Below, in pieces: positions 16,009 through 25,046 of a stretch of 31,169 bases of DNA. This stretch comes from Bacteroidetes/Chlorobi group bacterium ChocPot_Mid. GTDB taxonomy: Bacteria; Bacteroidota; Ignavibacteria; Kapaibacteriales; UBA2268. Made by a program: the position numbers and the translations under genes. Location: positions 1 to 31,169 of the forward strand of contig RCNQ01000007.1 of NCBI GenBank assembly GCA_003731675.1. Reading direction: 5' to 3'. The notes below the pieces were generated by a model. That model was not told the DNA's origin. It did not search any database and saw only the letters and a program-made list of their open reading frames with translations. The stretch's first letter is position 1. Every line of letters begins with the position of its first letter.

Positions 16009-18919
16009 ATCTATATATCAATAATTGCTTGGTAAATATTCGATTTTTATTTTTAATCTGAAGATTATAAAGACCATTGCTCATATCAGAAACGTCTATT
16101 GTAATATAATTGTTTTGATGGACCTCATTCAATTTAATCCTTTTACGATAACCCAACAAATCAAATAAACTTATTTCTTCAATTAATTCATCGGATAAGA
16201 CTTTTAATTCATCAGATGCAGGATTTGGAAGTAAAAGTATCTTATTTTCATAATTATTAGACTCAACGCTTGTCAAATCGAACCCAACACGCAGAATAGC
16301 TTCGGCAATAACATTTGAACAGCTGTCAACGATTTGCAAGGTATCAGAATAGTCCTGAGGATTTTCAGTGTTAATCATCCTGAATTGAACAATAAATACT
16401 ATTGAATCTGATTGTCTCAGCGTAAAAGGTAAATTAATCTTATGTGCATCTGAATCAAGGATAGTCAATTCTTCTCTATTGCTTTTTAATTTAACATCAG
16501 TTATCAGTGGCTCAGATTTATCAGATAAATTTCTCAATACAATCTGATTTTCATAAACAGTAACAGGATTAGTAACCAAAAATCCAGAACTATCCGGGAA
16601 AAAATGAACATCAGGAGCTATGTAGCTAATAAACAAAGTTGTGTCATTACCAGCACAATCAGTAAATATAATCACTGCAAAAGCATCTTGCAAACAATCA
16701 ATCGTTCGGAGAGTCCATGAGACCAAAGTATCTTCACATTGAACAAATGAAGAAAAACTCAGCTGATAATTATAACTCACATCTCCATACCAAGTTATCG
16801 AACCAATATTAGTTCTTGTTGAATCAAGGGGCATATCCCAAAGATTAAATTCTTTGTCAAGATTGATGTTGCCGCAACAATCCATCTTACAGACAGGAAC
16901 AGGCGGAAGAGTATCTGCTATTTCAATTATTCCCAAAGTATTTTCTTTACCGGGCGTCGGGATTGACATATAAACAAAGTTCCCTTCACCATTGGGATAC
17001 CTGCCATAAGATGTATCAGCCGTCTGAGCAGGGAAATTTATATTATCAACCAAACTTGTGTCGGATTTATATAGTCCAATAAATTCTCCGGTGCTACTGA
17101 GTTTGAAATTTGCATGCAACTGACCTTGTTCCTTGTCCTCATCTGCCCAAATAATGAGATATGACTTTGCAGGTAAGCTGACATTAGGAAATTGCCACTT
17201 CGTTTTTTTCGTAATATCATCAGTCAAAAACCATTTATTGAGAGAAATAGTATTTCCGCTTCGGTTGTAAAGTTCAATCCAGTCAGCATACCCCCCCGCT
17301 TCATCTTTGATTGTTGTTTTGTTAGATGCCATAAATTCATTAATTACTACATCCTGCAATTCACCAATTTGAGTGATTTCCTTAGTCAGATAAACAAATT
17401 CAGCATGCTCTGGATAAAACTTCATAACATCATCGTAGTTCACTGCTGTTGCGTAAAAATCAATATTATTCGACTTTATGTTTTGAGGAATATTTATACT
17501 AACTCCGAATGTATTATCAAATCCTTTACCATCATTATGATTCCCGTCATCAAACATTTGAACAGATTGGAAATTACCTTTTCCAATACGGTAGTACAAC
17601 TTAACTTCCTTGGTGGCTGTGCTTTTCATCGTTACATTAAATACAGCCGAACTCCCTGAAAAAAGCTTATCTGTTATGCATTTTACTTCCTTAATATTCG
17701 GTGCTGTCTTTTGAAAATCCGGCTGATTGAGAAGGTAAGCTCTACGTTTAGTAACAAAACTTGTTATACCGGCAACAGTCCTGCCACCAACATTAACGTC
17801 AGAGTTGATATTAGTTAAATAATTCTGATAAGTATAAAGTTTCTTCGGGTCTTTCTGCACATAGCTGTCAATTATTGGTTTAATGGAATTGATAATGGCA
17901 TTTATGGTGTCCAGCGTAAAATCCTCGTTCAAAATTGTACGATAATGAGCATAATATTTTTGCTTAAATGAATCCTTGCCGAGCATATTTTTTAATAAAG
18001 GTGTCTTATTCGGTGATTTTAAATCAATTGTCGGATATTCTTCTTTTTTTATCTGCAAATTCGGTGGAAAAGACCCGAATGATTCATTCAAATCCCAAGG
18101 AAGAAAGTCAAACAAAGATGACGAAGGATTGTTGTAAATGTAATAGTTGTGTGATGAAAAAATATAGCTATCGAGATTAACAAAAATATTCGATAAGGCA
18201 AAGTACCATAAAGCCCTGTCTGTATTCAGCACCTTCGGTAGTTCTGTTTCCAAGTTTGAAGAATTATTGATTGCATTTATAAGAGCCACTAAATCCGTCC
18301 AGTCATCAGCTTCCTCATTTGTCTTCTTTTCGTAATCGCTCTTGTATAGCGAAGCGTCTGCACCTTTCCACGAAAGTTCACCTCTTGGATCACCCTTATA
18401 TAAATTGCCTGATTTATAATCATACCACTCCCCCAAAAAATCCTTATTCAACTGCTGTACATTGGAATACAAACCATATTCCTCACCATTAATATAAAGA
18501 TAAACAAAACCGGTTTTCATTGCAGGAATGTATTTACTATAAATTTTATGAACAATATTTTCCCGCATAAAAGTCGGGTCAACAAATCCATTATTTAAAT
18601 TCAATGTTTTATATCCCATCAGTCGCTGGTCTTCACGATATCCGTCAATTGATATATTAAATGATTTTTTATCACCCTGAATATTATACGAAGAATTACC
18701 TTTGTATCTCACGCCCACACTATCGAGTATCAAAGTATCATTCACTATTAAGCGAGCAGGAATATCCGTTTCACTAATCCTGTTTTGCTCCAGAAGTTGC
18801 TTATAATTGCTGTTATAAAATTGCAGTTGCATTTTAATCACATTTTCAGGTGAATATAATTCTTCTGAATTTGCAGAATAAGTCGCCAGAGCTAATAATA
18901 TCAACAGAAAATATTTCAT
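16007..18919 (-). CDS. T9SS-exported CotH-kinase / lamin-tail domain protein
   Basis: This 970-aa protein has a signal peptide at 1-18. A CotH spore-coat-kinase-like domain covers about 28-400: RYKGNSSYN at 71-79, KTGFVYLYINGEEYGLY at 135-151, and the active-site set N248/D250 (FVNLDSYIF) and D276 (LPWDLNESFG). A beta-sandwich lies at about 415-510. A lamin-tail domain (LTD) spans about 521-660 (VVINEFMASN, DWIELYNRSG, GRYPNGEGNF, TPGKEN). A second beta-rich part follows, and a type A T9SS sorting domain covers about 890-970 (LLLPNPASDELKV, NGLYNLQI). CotH proteins are secreted atypical kinases; the key acidic and asparagine positions are kept, so extracellular protein phosphorylation is possible. 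The gene is monocistronic and divergent from lon. Confidence 0.9.
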   Translation of the reverse strand: MKYFLLILLALATYSANSEELYSPENVIKMQLQFYNSNYKQLLEQNRISETDIPARLIVNDTLILDSVGVRYKGNSSYNIQGDKKSFNISIDGYREDQRLMGYKTLNLNNGFVDPTFMRENIVHKIYSKYIPAMKTGFVYLYINGEEYGLYSNVQQLNKDFLGEWYDYKSGNLYKGDPRGELSWKGADASLYKSDYEKKTNEEADDWTDLVALINAINNSSNLETELPKVLNTDRALWYFALSNIFVNLDSYIFSSHNYYIYNNPSSSLFDFLPWDLNESFGSFPPNLQIKKEEYPTIDLKSPNKTPLLKNMLGKDSFKQKYYAHYRTILNEDFTLDTINAIINSIKPIIDSYVQKDPKKLYTYQNYLTNINSDVNVGGRTVAGITSFVTKRRAYLLNQPDFQKTAPNIKEVKCITDKLFSGSSAVFNVTMKSTATKEVKLYYRIGKGNFQSVQMFDDGNHNDGKGFDNTFGVSINIPQNIKSNNIDFYATAVNYDDVMKFYPEHAEFVYLTKEITQIGELQDVVINEFMASNKTTIKDEAGGYADWIELYNRSGNTISLNKWFLTDDITKKTKWQFPNVSLPAKSYLIIWADEDKEQGQLHANFKLSSTGEFIGLYKSDTSLVDNINFPAQTADTSYGRYPNGEGNFVYMSIPTPGKENTLGIIEIADTLPPVPVCKMDCCGNINLDKEFNLWDMPLDSTRTNIGSITWYGDVSYNYQLSFSSFVQCEDTLVSWTLRTIDCLQDAFAVIIFTDCAGNDTTLFISYIAPDVHFFPDSSGFLVTNPVTVYENQIVLRNLSDKSEPLITDVKLKSNREELTILDSDAHKINLPFTLRQSDSIVFIVQFRMINTENPQDYSDTLQIVDSCSNVIAEAILRVGFDLTSVESNNYENKILLLPNPASDELKVLSDELIEEISLFDLLGYRKRIKLNEVHQNNYITIDVSDMSNGLYNLQIKNKNRIFTKQLLIYR

Positions 18920-18959
18920 TGTTTTTATAAATTGATTAGATAATATTCTATTAGATTAA

Positions 18960-18967
18960 CAAAAATA
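18960..18967 (-). promoter_or_regulatory. Possible -7 element (TATTTTTG) of the CotH gene
   Basis: On the minus strand the bases read TATTTTTG, a fit to TAnnTTTG, about 41 bases ahead of the CotH start codon. No convincing -33 box is visible. The 140-base spacer to lon is otherwise AT-rich without a clear lon promoter. Confidence 0.3.
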
Positions 18968-19059
18968 CTTAAAAGTTTAATTTATTAATAAAATTAAAAC
19001 AAAATAATTCTTAAATTTAAACTTCATCAATTCAGTTTGTAAATAAAATAATAGAGATT

Positions 19060-21612
19060 ATGGATAAAAAAGATATAATAGAGATTTTCGATACACCAAA
19101 AGACAAAAGCGTGTCCTTTCCAAAGGAAATGACTGTTCTTCCATTGAGAGATATAGTCATTTTCCCTTATATGATTTTCCCGATACTTATCGGCAGGACT
19201 TCATCTTTAAAGGCAGTGGCTGAAGCAGTCGAAAAAGACAAATTCATTTTTTTGGTTGCTCAAAAAAACCCTGTAATAGAAGAACCAGGCTTTAAAGACA
19301 TCTACACTTATGGAACTGTCGCAAAGATTATACAAATCTTAAAACTACCAAATAATCTTTTAAAAGTTTTAGTCGAAGGTTTGTTCCAGGCAAAAATCAC
19401 AAAACCAATTGAAGGTTTGGAATACTTAATGGCTAATTACAAACAAATTCACGCAGATTACAAAGAAAATGACAAAGAACTCCAAGCTCACATCAGAAAA
19501 GCAAATGACCTTTTCTCAGAATATGTGAAAATCAACAGAAATTTACCACCTGATTTAATCCATGCCTATGAAAACATTGATGACCCTGTCCGTAAATTGT
19601 TCTTCGCCGCTGCAAACGTCAGCGTAAAAGTTGAAACAAAACAAAAAATTCTGGAGAGTAACACTTTAAAGAAACAATACCTTGAACTCTCGCAGATTCT
19701 TAACAATGAAATTGGGATGCTAAAAATTCAGGAAGAGATTGGTGAAAAAGTAAACAGCTCAATCCATAAATCCCAAAAAAAATATTTCATTCAGGAACAA
19801 ATTCGTGCACTCCAAAAAGAACTGGAAGAAGATGATGAGTTCTCACCTGAACTATCTGCCCTGAAAGAAGCAATCGAAAAAGCAAATATGCCAAAGCATG
19901 CTCGTGAGAAAGCTGACGAAGAATTTGAACGACTGAAAAAAACACCAACGATGTCTCCCGATTATTCTGTAAACAGAACTTATCTCGAGTTCTTAACTCA
20001 ACTACCATGGGTACAAAGAACTGAAGATGATATGGACATTGAGCATGTAAAAAAGATATTGGATGAAGACCATTACAACCTTGAAAAACCCAAGGAAAGA
20101 ATTTTGGAGTTCATCGCTGTGCTGAATCTTGTCGGTTCTCTCAAAAAGCAAATCCTCTGTTTTGTAGGACCTCCGGGAGTAGGAAAAACCTCACTTGCAA
20201 AATCCATTGCAAGAGCATTAGGACGAAAGTTCGTCAGATTTTCACTCGGAGGAGTCAGAGACGAAGCTGAAATAAGAGGACATCGCAGAACTTATGTCGG
20301 AGCTTTGCCCGGTAAAATTATACAGTCAATGAAAAAAGCAGGTACTGTTAATCCGGTTATCCTACTCGATGAAGTTGATAAAATGTCAATGGATTTCCGC
20401 GGAGACCCGTCATCAGCTCTTTTAGAAGTTCTTGACCCTGAGCAAAATGTTGCTTTCAACGACCACTACATCGAAGTTGATTATGATTTGTCTAACGTAT
20501 TATTTATTACTACCGCTAATGTTCGCTATAACATCCCTCTCCCTTTGCAGGACAGAATGGAAATAATCGAACTTAGCAGTTATCTTGACCCTGATAAGAT
20601 TCAGATAGCAAAAAGACATATCATCCCAAGATTGAAAGAAGAAATGGGCTTAAATGATTTTAATATAGATTTCCCTGATAAATCCTTATTAAAATTAACA
20701 CGTGAATATACTCAGGAAGCCGGAGTAAGAAATCTCGAAAGAGAAATTGCTTCCATCTTTCGTAAACTTGCAAAAGAAATCATCATTAGCTTTAATAAAA
20801 CATATAAGGTGGAAAAGAAGACAAATAAAACAAAAAAAGTTGCACCCGTTGATGATAAATCTTCCTCTGAATCAAAGAAAAATAACATTGTTGACGAAAC
20901 TCTGGCTGTAAAATCAATTCTCAAGGACAACCCTGAATTTAAAAAAGTCATCAGTAAAAAGAAATTCTTGATTGATGAGCAAAAGATAGAAGAATATCTT
21001 AAAGCTCCAAAATTCAAGTCAAAGAAAGATGAACTCGACAATAAAGTCGGTGTTGCAACGGGACTTGCATGGACAAGCGTTGGTGGTGATACATTGCCGG
21101 TAGAAGTTACAATCATGCCTGGCTCTGAGAAATTAACTTTGACAGGTAAACTTGGTGACGTGATGCAGGAATCCGCCAAAGCCGCATTATCCTTTGTCAG
21201 AGCAAACTACAAATCCCTGGGTTTAAACGAAAATTTCTATCACAAAAAAGAAATTCACATACATGTCCCAGAAGGAGCAATACCCAAAGACGGACCTTCA
21301 GCTGGTATCACAATTGCAATGGCTTTAATCTCAGCCGCTTCCGGAAAAGCAATTCGTGGAGATATTGCTATGACCGGTGAAATTACTTTAAGGGGAAATA
21401 TTCTGCCTATTGGCGGTTTAAACGAAAAACTTCTTGCCGCAAAAAGAATCGGTATAAGTAAAGTTATTATTCCTTTTGAAAATAAAAGGGATATCGAGGA
21501 TATCAGACCAGAGATAAAAGATGGTATGGAAGTTATTCCTGTAAAACATATCAACGAAGCCATACCTGTTGTTTTCAATAGCAAAAGACAAAAAGCTAAA
21601 AGCACAAGATAG
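19060..21612 (+). CDS. lon: ATP-dependent Lon protease
   Basis: This 850-aa cytoplasmic AAA+ protease degrades misfolded and regulatory proteins. The N-terminal substrate-binding domain starts at TVLPLRDIVIFPYMIFPI. Walker A is at 370-377 (GPPGVGKT) and Walker B at 434-441 (ILLDEVDK). The proteolytic Ser-Lys dyad is S747 (PKDGPSAG) and K790 (GGLNEKLLAAKR), 43 residues apart as in E. coli Lon. A Lys/Ser-rich insert at about 580-640 lies between the AAA+ lid and the protease domain and makes the protein longer than the usual 780-820 aa. The gene stands alone, divergent from the CotH gene and convergent with kdsB. Confidence 0.97.
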   Translation: MDKKDIIEIFDTPKDKSVSFPKEMTVLPLRDIVIFPYMIFPILIGRTSSLKAVAEAVEKDKFIFLVAQKNPVIEEPGFKDIYTYGTVAKIIQILKLPNNLLKVLVEGLFQAKITKPIEGLEYLMANYKQIHADYKENDKELQAHIRKANDLFSEYVKINRNLPPDLIHAYENIDDPVRKLFFAAANVSVKVETKQKILESNTLKKQYLELSQILNNEIGMLKIQEEIGEKVNSSIHKSQKKYFIQEQIRALQKELEEDDEFSPELSALKEAIEKANMPKHAREKADEEFERLKKTPTMSPDYSVNRTYLEFLTQLPWVQRTEDDMDIEHVKKILDEDHYNLEKPKERILEFIAVLNLVGSLKKQILCFVGPPGVGKTSLAKSIARALGRKFVRFSLGGVRDEAEIRGHRRTYVGALPGKIIQSMKKAGTVNPVILLDEVDKMSMDFRGDPSSALLEVLDPEQNVAFNDHYIEVDYDLSNVLFITTANVRYNIPLPLQDRMEIIELSSYLDPDKIQIAKRHIIPRLKEEMGLNDFNIDFPDKSLLKLTREYTQEAGVRNLEREIASIFRKLAKEIIISFNKTYKVEKKTNKTKKVAPVDDKSSSESKKNNIVDETLAVKSILKDNPEFKKVISKKKFLIDEQKIEEYLKAPKFKSKKDELDNKVGVATGLAWTSVGGDTLPVEVTIMPGSEKLTLTGKLGDVMQESAKAALSFVRANYKSLGLNENFYHKKEIHIHVPEGAIPKDGPSAGITIAMALISAASGKAIRGDIAMTGEITLRGNILPIGGLNEKLLAAKRIGISKVIIPFENKRDIEDIRPEIKDGMEVIPVKHINEAIPVVFNSKRQKAKSTR

Positions 21613-21637
21613 TTTGACGATATTCGGGAATTCAAAT

Positions 21638-21668
21638 ATATATTTCATTATTTCAGAATGAAATATAT
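21638..21668. terminator. AT-rich hairpin between convergent lon and kdsB
   Basis: A perfect 12-bp inverted repeat (ATATATTTCATT / AATGAAATATAT) with a 7-base loop lies in the 70-base gap between the two stop codons. The stem is AT-rich and the following T-run is poor, so it is a weaker terminator candidate than the one at 15974, but its place suits two-way termination. Confidence 0.5.
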
Positions 21669-21682
21669 GTTTGATTTTATAA

Positions 21683-22429
21683 TTATTGATTTTGCAAATA
21701 ATTCCTTACCTTCTCAAGGTCGTCCTGAGTATCTACACCAATTAAAAAAGCGTTAGTTTCAACACAAAAATACTTTGCTCCTGTTTCAAGCAATCGTAAC
21801 TGCTCCAATTTTTCCTCTCTTTCCCAAGCTGAAACAGGAAGTGAAACAAATTTCCTTAAAGCATCAATTTTATAAGCATAAATCCCAATGTGTTTATAGT
21901 ATTTTTTCAAAGAAAGCCAATTTTCAACAGGAACATTTTCAATCTCAGGAACAGGCTTTCTTGAAAAACATTTTGCAGTCATATTTTCATTCAATTCAAC
22001 CTTAACCACAGAGTCATTGAGTAAATCCTCGGGCGACTTAATCTCAGTAATCAAAGTCCCGACATCGAAATCAGTCCTGATAAAATTTTCAAGCAACTCA
22101 TCAATTATTGCACCACTTAAAAGTGGTTCATCTCCTTGAACATTGACCACAACATCCGCATTCTCACCAGAAATTTCATAAGCTTTCATTATTCTGTCTG
22201 TGCCACTTGGTAACTCAGCAGAAGTCAAAATGCAATCCGCACCAAACCCAGCACAAGCTTCATAGATTCTTACATCATCAGTCGCTACAAAAATTCTATC
22301 AACTAATCGGCAGGTACTTACATTTTCCCATACTTTTTGAATCATCGGTTTTCCGCAAATATCAACCAACGGCTTGTTCGGTAAACGTGTTGAAGCCATC
22401 CTTGATGGTATTATCGCTATTATTCTCAT
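21683..22429 (-). CDS. kdsB: 3-deoxy-manno-octulosonate cytidylyltransferase (CMP-KDO synthetase)
   Basis: This 248-aa enzyme activates KDO with CTP to give CMP-KDO for the lipid A inner core. The nucleotide-binding start IPSRMASTRLPNKPL is followed by FVATDD, LPSGTDRIMKAYE and VVVNVQGDEPL, all in family order and at normal length. KPVPEIENVP and YKHIGIYAYK continue the fold. It shows that this organism makes KDO-containing lipopolysaccharide. The start lies 3 bases after the stop of the beta-propeller gene, so translation is probably coupled and transcription shared. Confidence 0.97.
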   Translation of the reverse strand: MRIIAIIPSRMASTRLPNKPLVDICGKPMIQKVWENVSTCRLVDRIFVATDDVRIYEACAGFGADCILTSAELPSGTDRIMKAYEISGENADVVVNVQGDEPLLSGAIIDELLENFIRTDFDVGTLITEIKSPEDLLNDSVVKVELNENMTAKCFSRKPVPEIENVPVENWLSLKKYYKHIGIYAYKIDALRKFVSLPVSAWEREEKLEQLRLLETGAKYFCVETNAFLIGVDTQDDLEKVRNYLQNQ

Positions 22430-22432
22430 TAT

Positions 22433-24784
22433 CTATTTTTCTATTAGATAAACCCTCCCAGCAAGAAAATCAGTAATCCAAAGACTACCCTTAGAATCAA
22501 TAATACCCTTAGTCAAACTTGGCACAACATCTCCGTAACATCCTTTTACGTAAAACGCCGCATTTCCATCATCCAATCCTGTTTGACCATAAGTATAATT
22601 TATCTTTTGCACCACTGAAAACTCCTTCATCTCAGGATTAATTTCTGTAATATACAAAGTATCATTATTAAAAAATGTAGTTATCAATTTATTATTCCAA
22701 TTAAAAAAATTATCAGGTTTGCCTTCAAGAGGTATCTTCATTGTCAAATTCGTCCTGTTCACCTCTGGTATCCGAACCTCCATTATATCACTGCTATTAT
22801 GATTTAAAACATAAACCTTACCAGCACATTTCGCCAAACGCAATGGCGATTTCCCTGCCTTGACATTAAAAACCTGATACGTCTTTTTATCAATCATCGA
22901 AACTGAATTTGAACCAAAATTTGCTGTATAAATATATTTATCATCAAATTCAAGTGCAGTCGCAACACTTTCTACTTTGACGCTTTTAATCACCTTATTA
23001 CTATCCGGGTTAATTATATGCACAACCGATGGGTCTTCATCCTTCTCTGCATTTTTCAACAAGTATAACCGATTTTCTTTTTCATCATACTTCAAAGCTC
23101 TTTGAGATGTTTCCCTTTGAACAGTATCTTCGATAGTTATCCTCCTGCCAATCTCATAATATCTCACCTCATCTTCAATCTTGTTAATAATAATTGGTTC
23201 AGCCCCCCAATTATTCTGTTGCAAGTAAAGTATCCCATCTTTTCCTAATGCCATATTCATTGCCTGACGAGGAATCCTCCTGTCGTAAAAGCTTAAATTC
23301 TCCTTGTCAATATTCAGAATACCATTTTTCGCCCCCCAAATATAAACCACGGGCCAATAAGATTGGTGAGGACCATAAGACAAATATATATTCCCATTAG
23401 GACTATATGCCGAAACAATCGGGAACCTAACAGGTAACTGATAAGTCTTTAAATTACCGCTATATTTTATCTCACAAAACTGGTCTTCATTATTGAAAAC
23501 TAAAACAGCATTTCGATTAGGGAGGTCAATTATATCAATTGGTGACCATCCTGTCCTTATTGTATAAGTTGTATCAACCATCGGGTCTAATTTCGTTACA
23601 GAAGCACCAAAAGCACCATTCACAGCAGAAGCTCCGACAGGATAATAAAGACTGTTATTCGCTGGATTAAAAACAAATGCAAACATGTGAGGAATTATCC
23701 CGAGGTCAGAAATTTTCTTAACAAATTTTCGAGCTTTCAAATCAATCACCTCAACTTCACCGTGTGCCCAGCTTGCAAGATAAAGCAAATCATTTTTTAT
23801 ATCAATCGCACTACCGTCATTACCAAAAGTTGGAATTGGAATTGACGAGATCTTTCCATTATTCTTAAAATCAACTACATGCACAAAAGCATGATTATCA
23901 TAAGGAATATATACTTCCTGAAGTTTAGAATTGTAGCAAATCCCAACGGGCTCCGTAAAACCTTCCGGAAGCTGAATAACAGTATCTTTGTCCCCGTTAA
24001 CATCAATCTTTGCCACATCAGTTATTGCCCTGCCTTTTGTCTCAGTAGCAATATATAAATAACCACTATTTGCATCAAAACCTGCAAGATGCCAACGACC
24101 ATCATTATTACCAAGAGCTAATTTCCTGTTACTTAAAATAGTCCCCGTTGAACCATTCATTAAATACATTGTAGAAGTAAAACCATCAATAGCCACAACA
24201 GTTTGCTTTTTATCATTAAGAGCTATAATCTTTCTGATAGCAGGAGGAGGAGTCTGATTCAAATTAACCAAACCCTCTTCATGTTCCAACCAAGACAATG
24301 TGTCATAAGCCATCGTCTTCCCATTATAAAAACCAATTTTTGAACTTTCCCTTCCAGTTAGAAAAGCATTACCTGACTTCTCATCAACCGTTATACACTC
24401 AAACTGCTTATCAGTTTTAAAAGTCTTAAAAGTCCTTCTCCTATAATCCAAAACAGAGAAATTCTTAGTGCCAATCATAAAAATCAAACCAGCTCTGCTA
24501 TCAAAAGTCATCGCAGTACTTTTTAAATGTTGAAGTGCTCTGCCACCTATCGGAAAATTCTCAACCCTATTCGACCTTCCGTCAATTATCGAAATAGAAG
24601 AGCTTAAAGTATTTGCAACATAAATCTTATTTTGCATCTCGTCAACAGCAAGCAACACTGGTCCTGCTGCATTAGTTCTCATACGATAATTTCCAAGCAA
24701 ATCAAATGTCTTAACTCGGTACTGTGCATTTACGTAACTAATAACAAATGACAACACAACTAATGTTAGTAAAAGCTTCTTCAT
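22433..24784 (-). CDS. Secreted YVTN/NHL-like beta-propeller protein
   Basis: This 783-aa protein has a signal peptide MKKLLLTLVVLSFVISYVNAQ. The mature part consists of repeated four-strand units typical of YVTN/NHL propellers (KIYVANTLSSSISIIDG, DLLYLASWAHGEVEVIDL, YIYTANFGSNSVSMIDK), enough for two propellers. The C-terminus (GSLWITDFLAGRVYLIEK) is a last propeller strand, not a T9SS sorting domain, so it is periplasmic or leaves by another route. The ribosome binding site GGAGA lies about 7 bases ahead of the ATG. It is the promoter-proximal gene ahead of kdsB. I cannot assign a ligand or role. Confidence 0.85.
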   Translation of the reverse strand: MKKLLLTLVVLSFVISYVNAQYRVKTFDLLGNYRMRTNAAGPVLLAVDEMQNKIYVANTLSSSISIIDGRSNRVENFPIGGRALQHLKSTAMTFDSRAGLIFMIGTKNFSVLDYRRRTFKTFKTDKQFECITVDEKSGNAFLTGRESSKIGFYNGKTMAYDTLSWLEHEEGLVNLNQTPPPAIRKIIALNDKKQTVVAIDGFTSTMYLMNGSTGTILSNRKLALGNNDGRWHLAGFDANSGYLYIATETKGRAITDVAKIDVNGDKDTVIQLPEGFTEPVGICYNSKLQEVYIPYDNHAFVHVVDFKNNGKISSIPIPTFGNDGSAIDIKNDLLYLASWAHGEVEVIDLKARKFVKKISDLGIIPHMFAFVFNPANNSLYYPVGASAVNGAFGASVTKLDPMVDTTYTIRTGWSPIDIIDLPNRNAVLVFNNEDQFCEIKYSGNLKTYQLPVRFPIVSAYSPNGNIYLSYGPHQSYWPVVYIWGAKNGILNIDKENLSFYDRRIPRQAMNMALGKDGILYLQQNNWGAEPIIINKIEDEVRYYEIGRRITIEDTVQRETSQRALKYDEKENRLYLLKNAEKDEDPSVVHIINPDSNKVIKSVKVESVATALEFDDKYIYTANFGSNSVSMIDKKTYQVFNVKAGKSPLRLAKCAGKVYVLNHNSSDIMEVRIPEVNRTNLTMKIPLEGKPDNFFNWNNKLITTFFNNDTLYITEINPEMKEFSVVQKINYTYGQTGLDDGNAAFYVKGCYGDVVPSLTKGIIDSKGSLWITDFLAGRVYLIEK

Positions 24785-24983
24785 AAATTCTCCGCTATAT
24801 GTTCAACTAATTATTTCCAAAATAAAAAAAAGTGAGAAAAATTATTATACATTTTATTAAAAAAAATACATAATCTCCAATTATATTTACTAATTACTGG
24901 TTTCGACCGCATAAAAATAATTAATTTTTTTAATATATTAAAGAACAACACCTAAAAAAACACTTTTTTTACAGTAATTTTAT

Positions 24984-24991
24984 TAAGTTTG
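24984..24991 (+). promoter_or_regulatory. Possible -7 element (TAAGTTTG) of iorAB
   Basis: TAAGTTTG matches TAnnTTTG and lies 56 bases ahead of the iorA start, in a 262-base divergent spacer (24785-25046) that is very AT-rich. No clear -33 box or other element is visible there. Confidence 0.35.
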
Positions 24992-25046
24992 TGCTTTATT
25001 TTTTTAAGTGATAATATATTTTTTTTGAATATTAAATTTTAATTAT

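Noticed and set aside
17192..17659. 155-codon plus-strand frame inside the CotH gene
   Set aside because: It lies wholly opposite the lamin-tail/CotH coding sequence, whose domains are clear. The translation is low in ordinary composition and matches no family I know.
20712..21179. 155-codon minus-strand frame inside lon
   Set aside because: It is antisense to the conserved Lon lid and protease domain, with no ribosome binding site; the open frame is a by-product of codon use.
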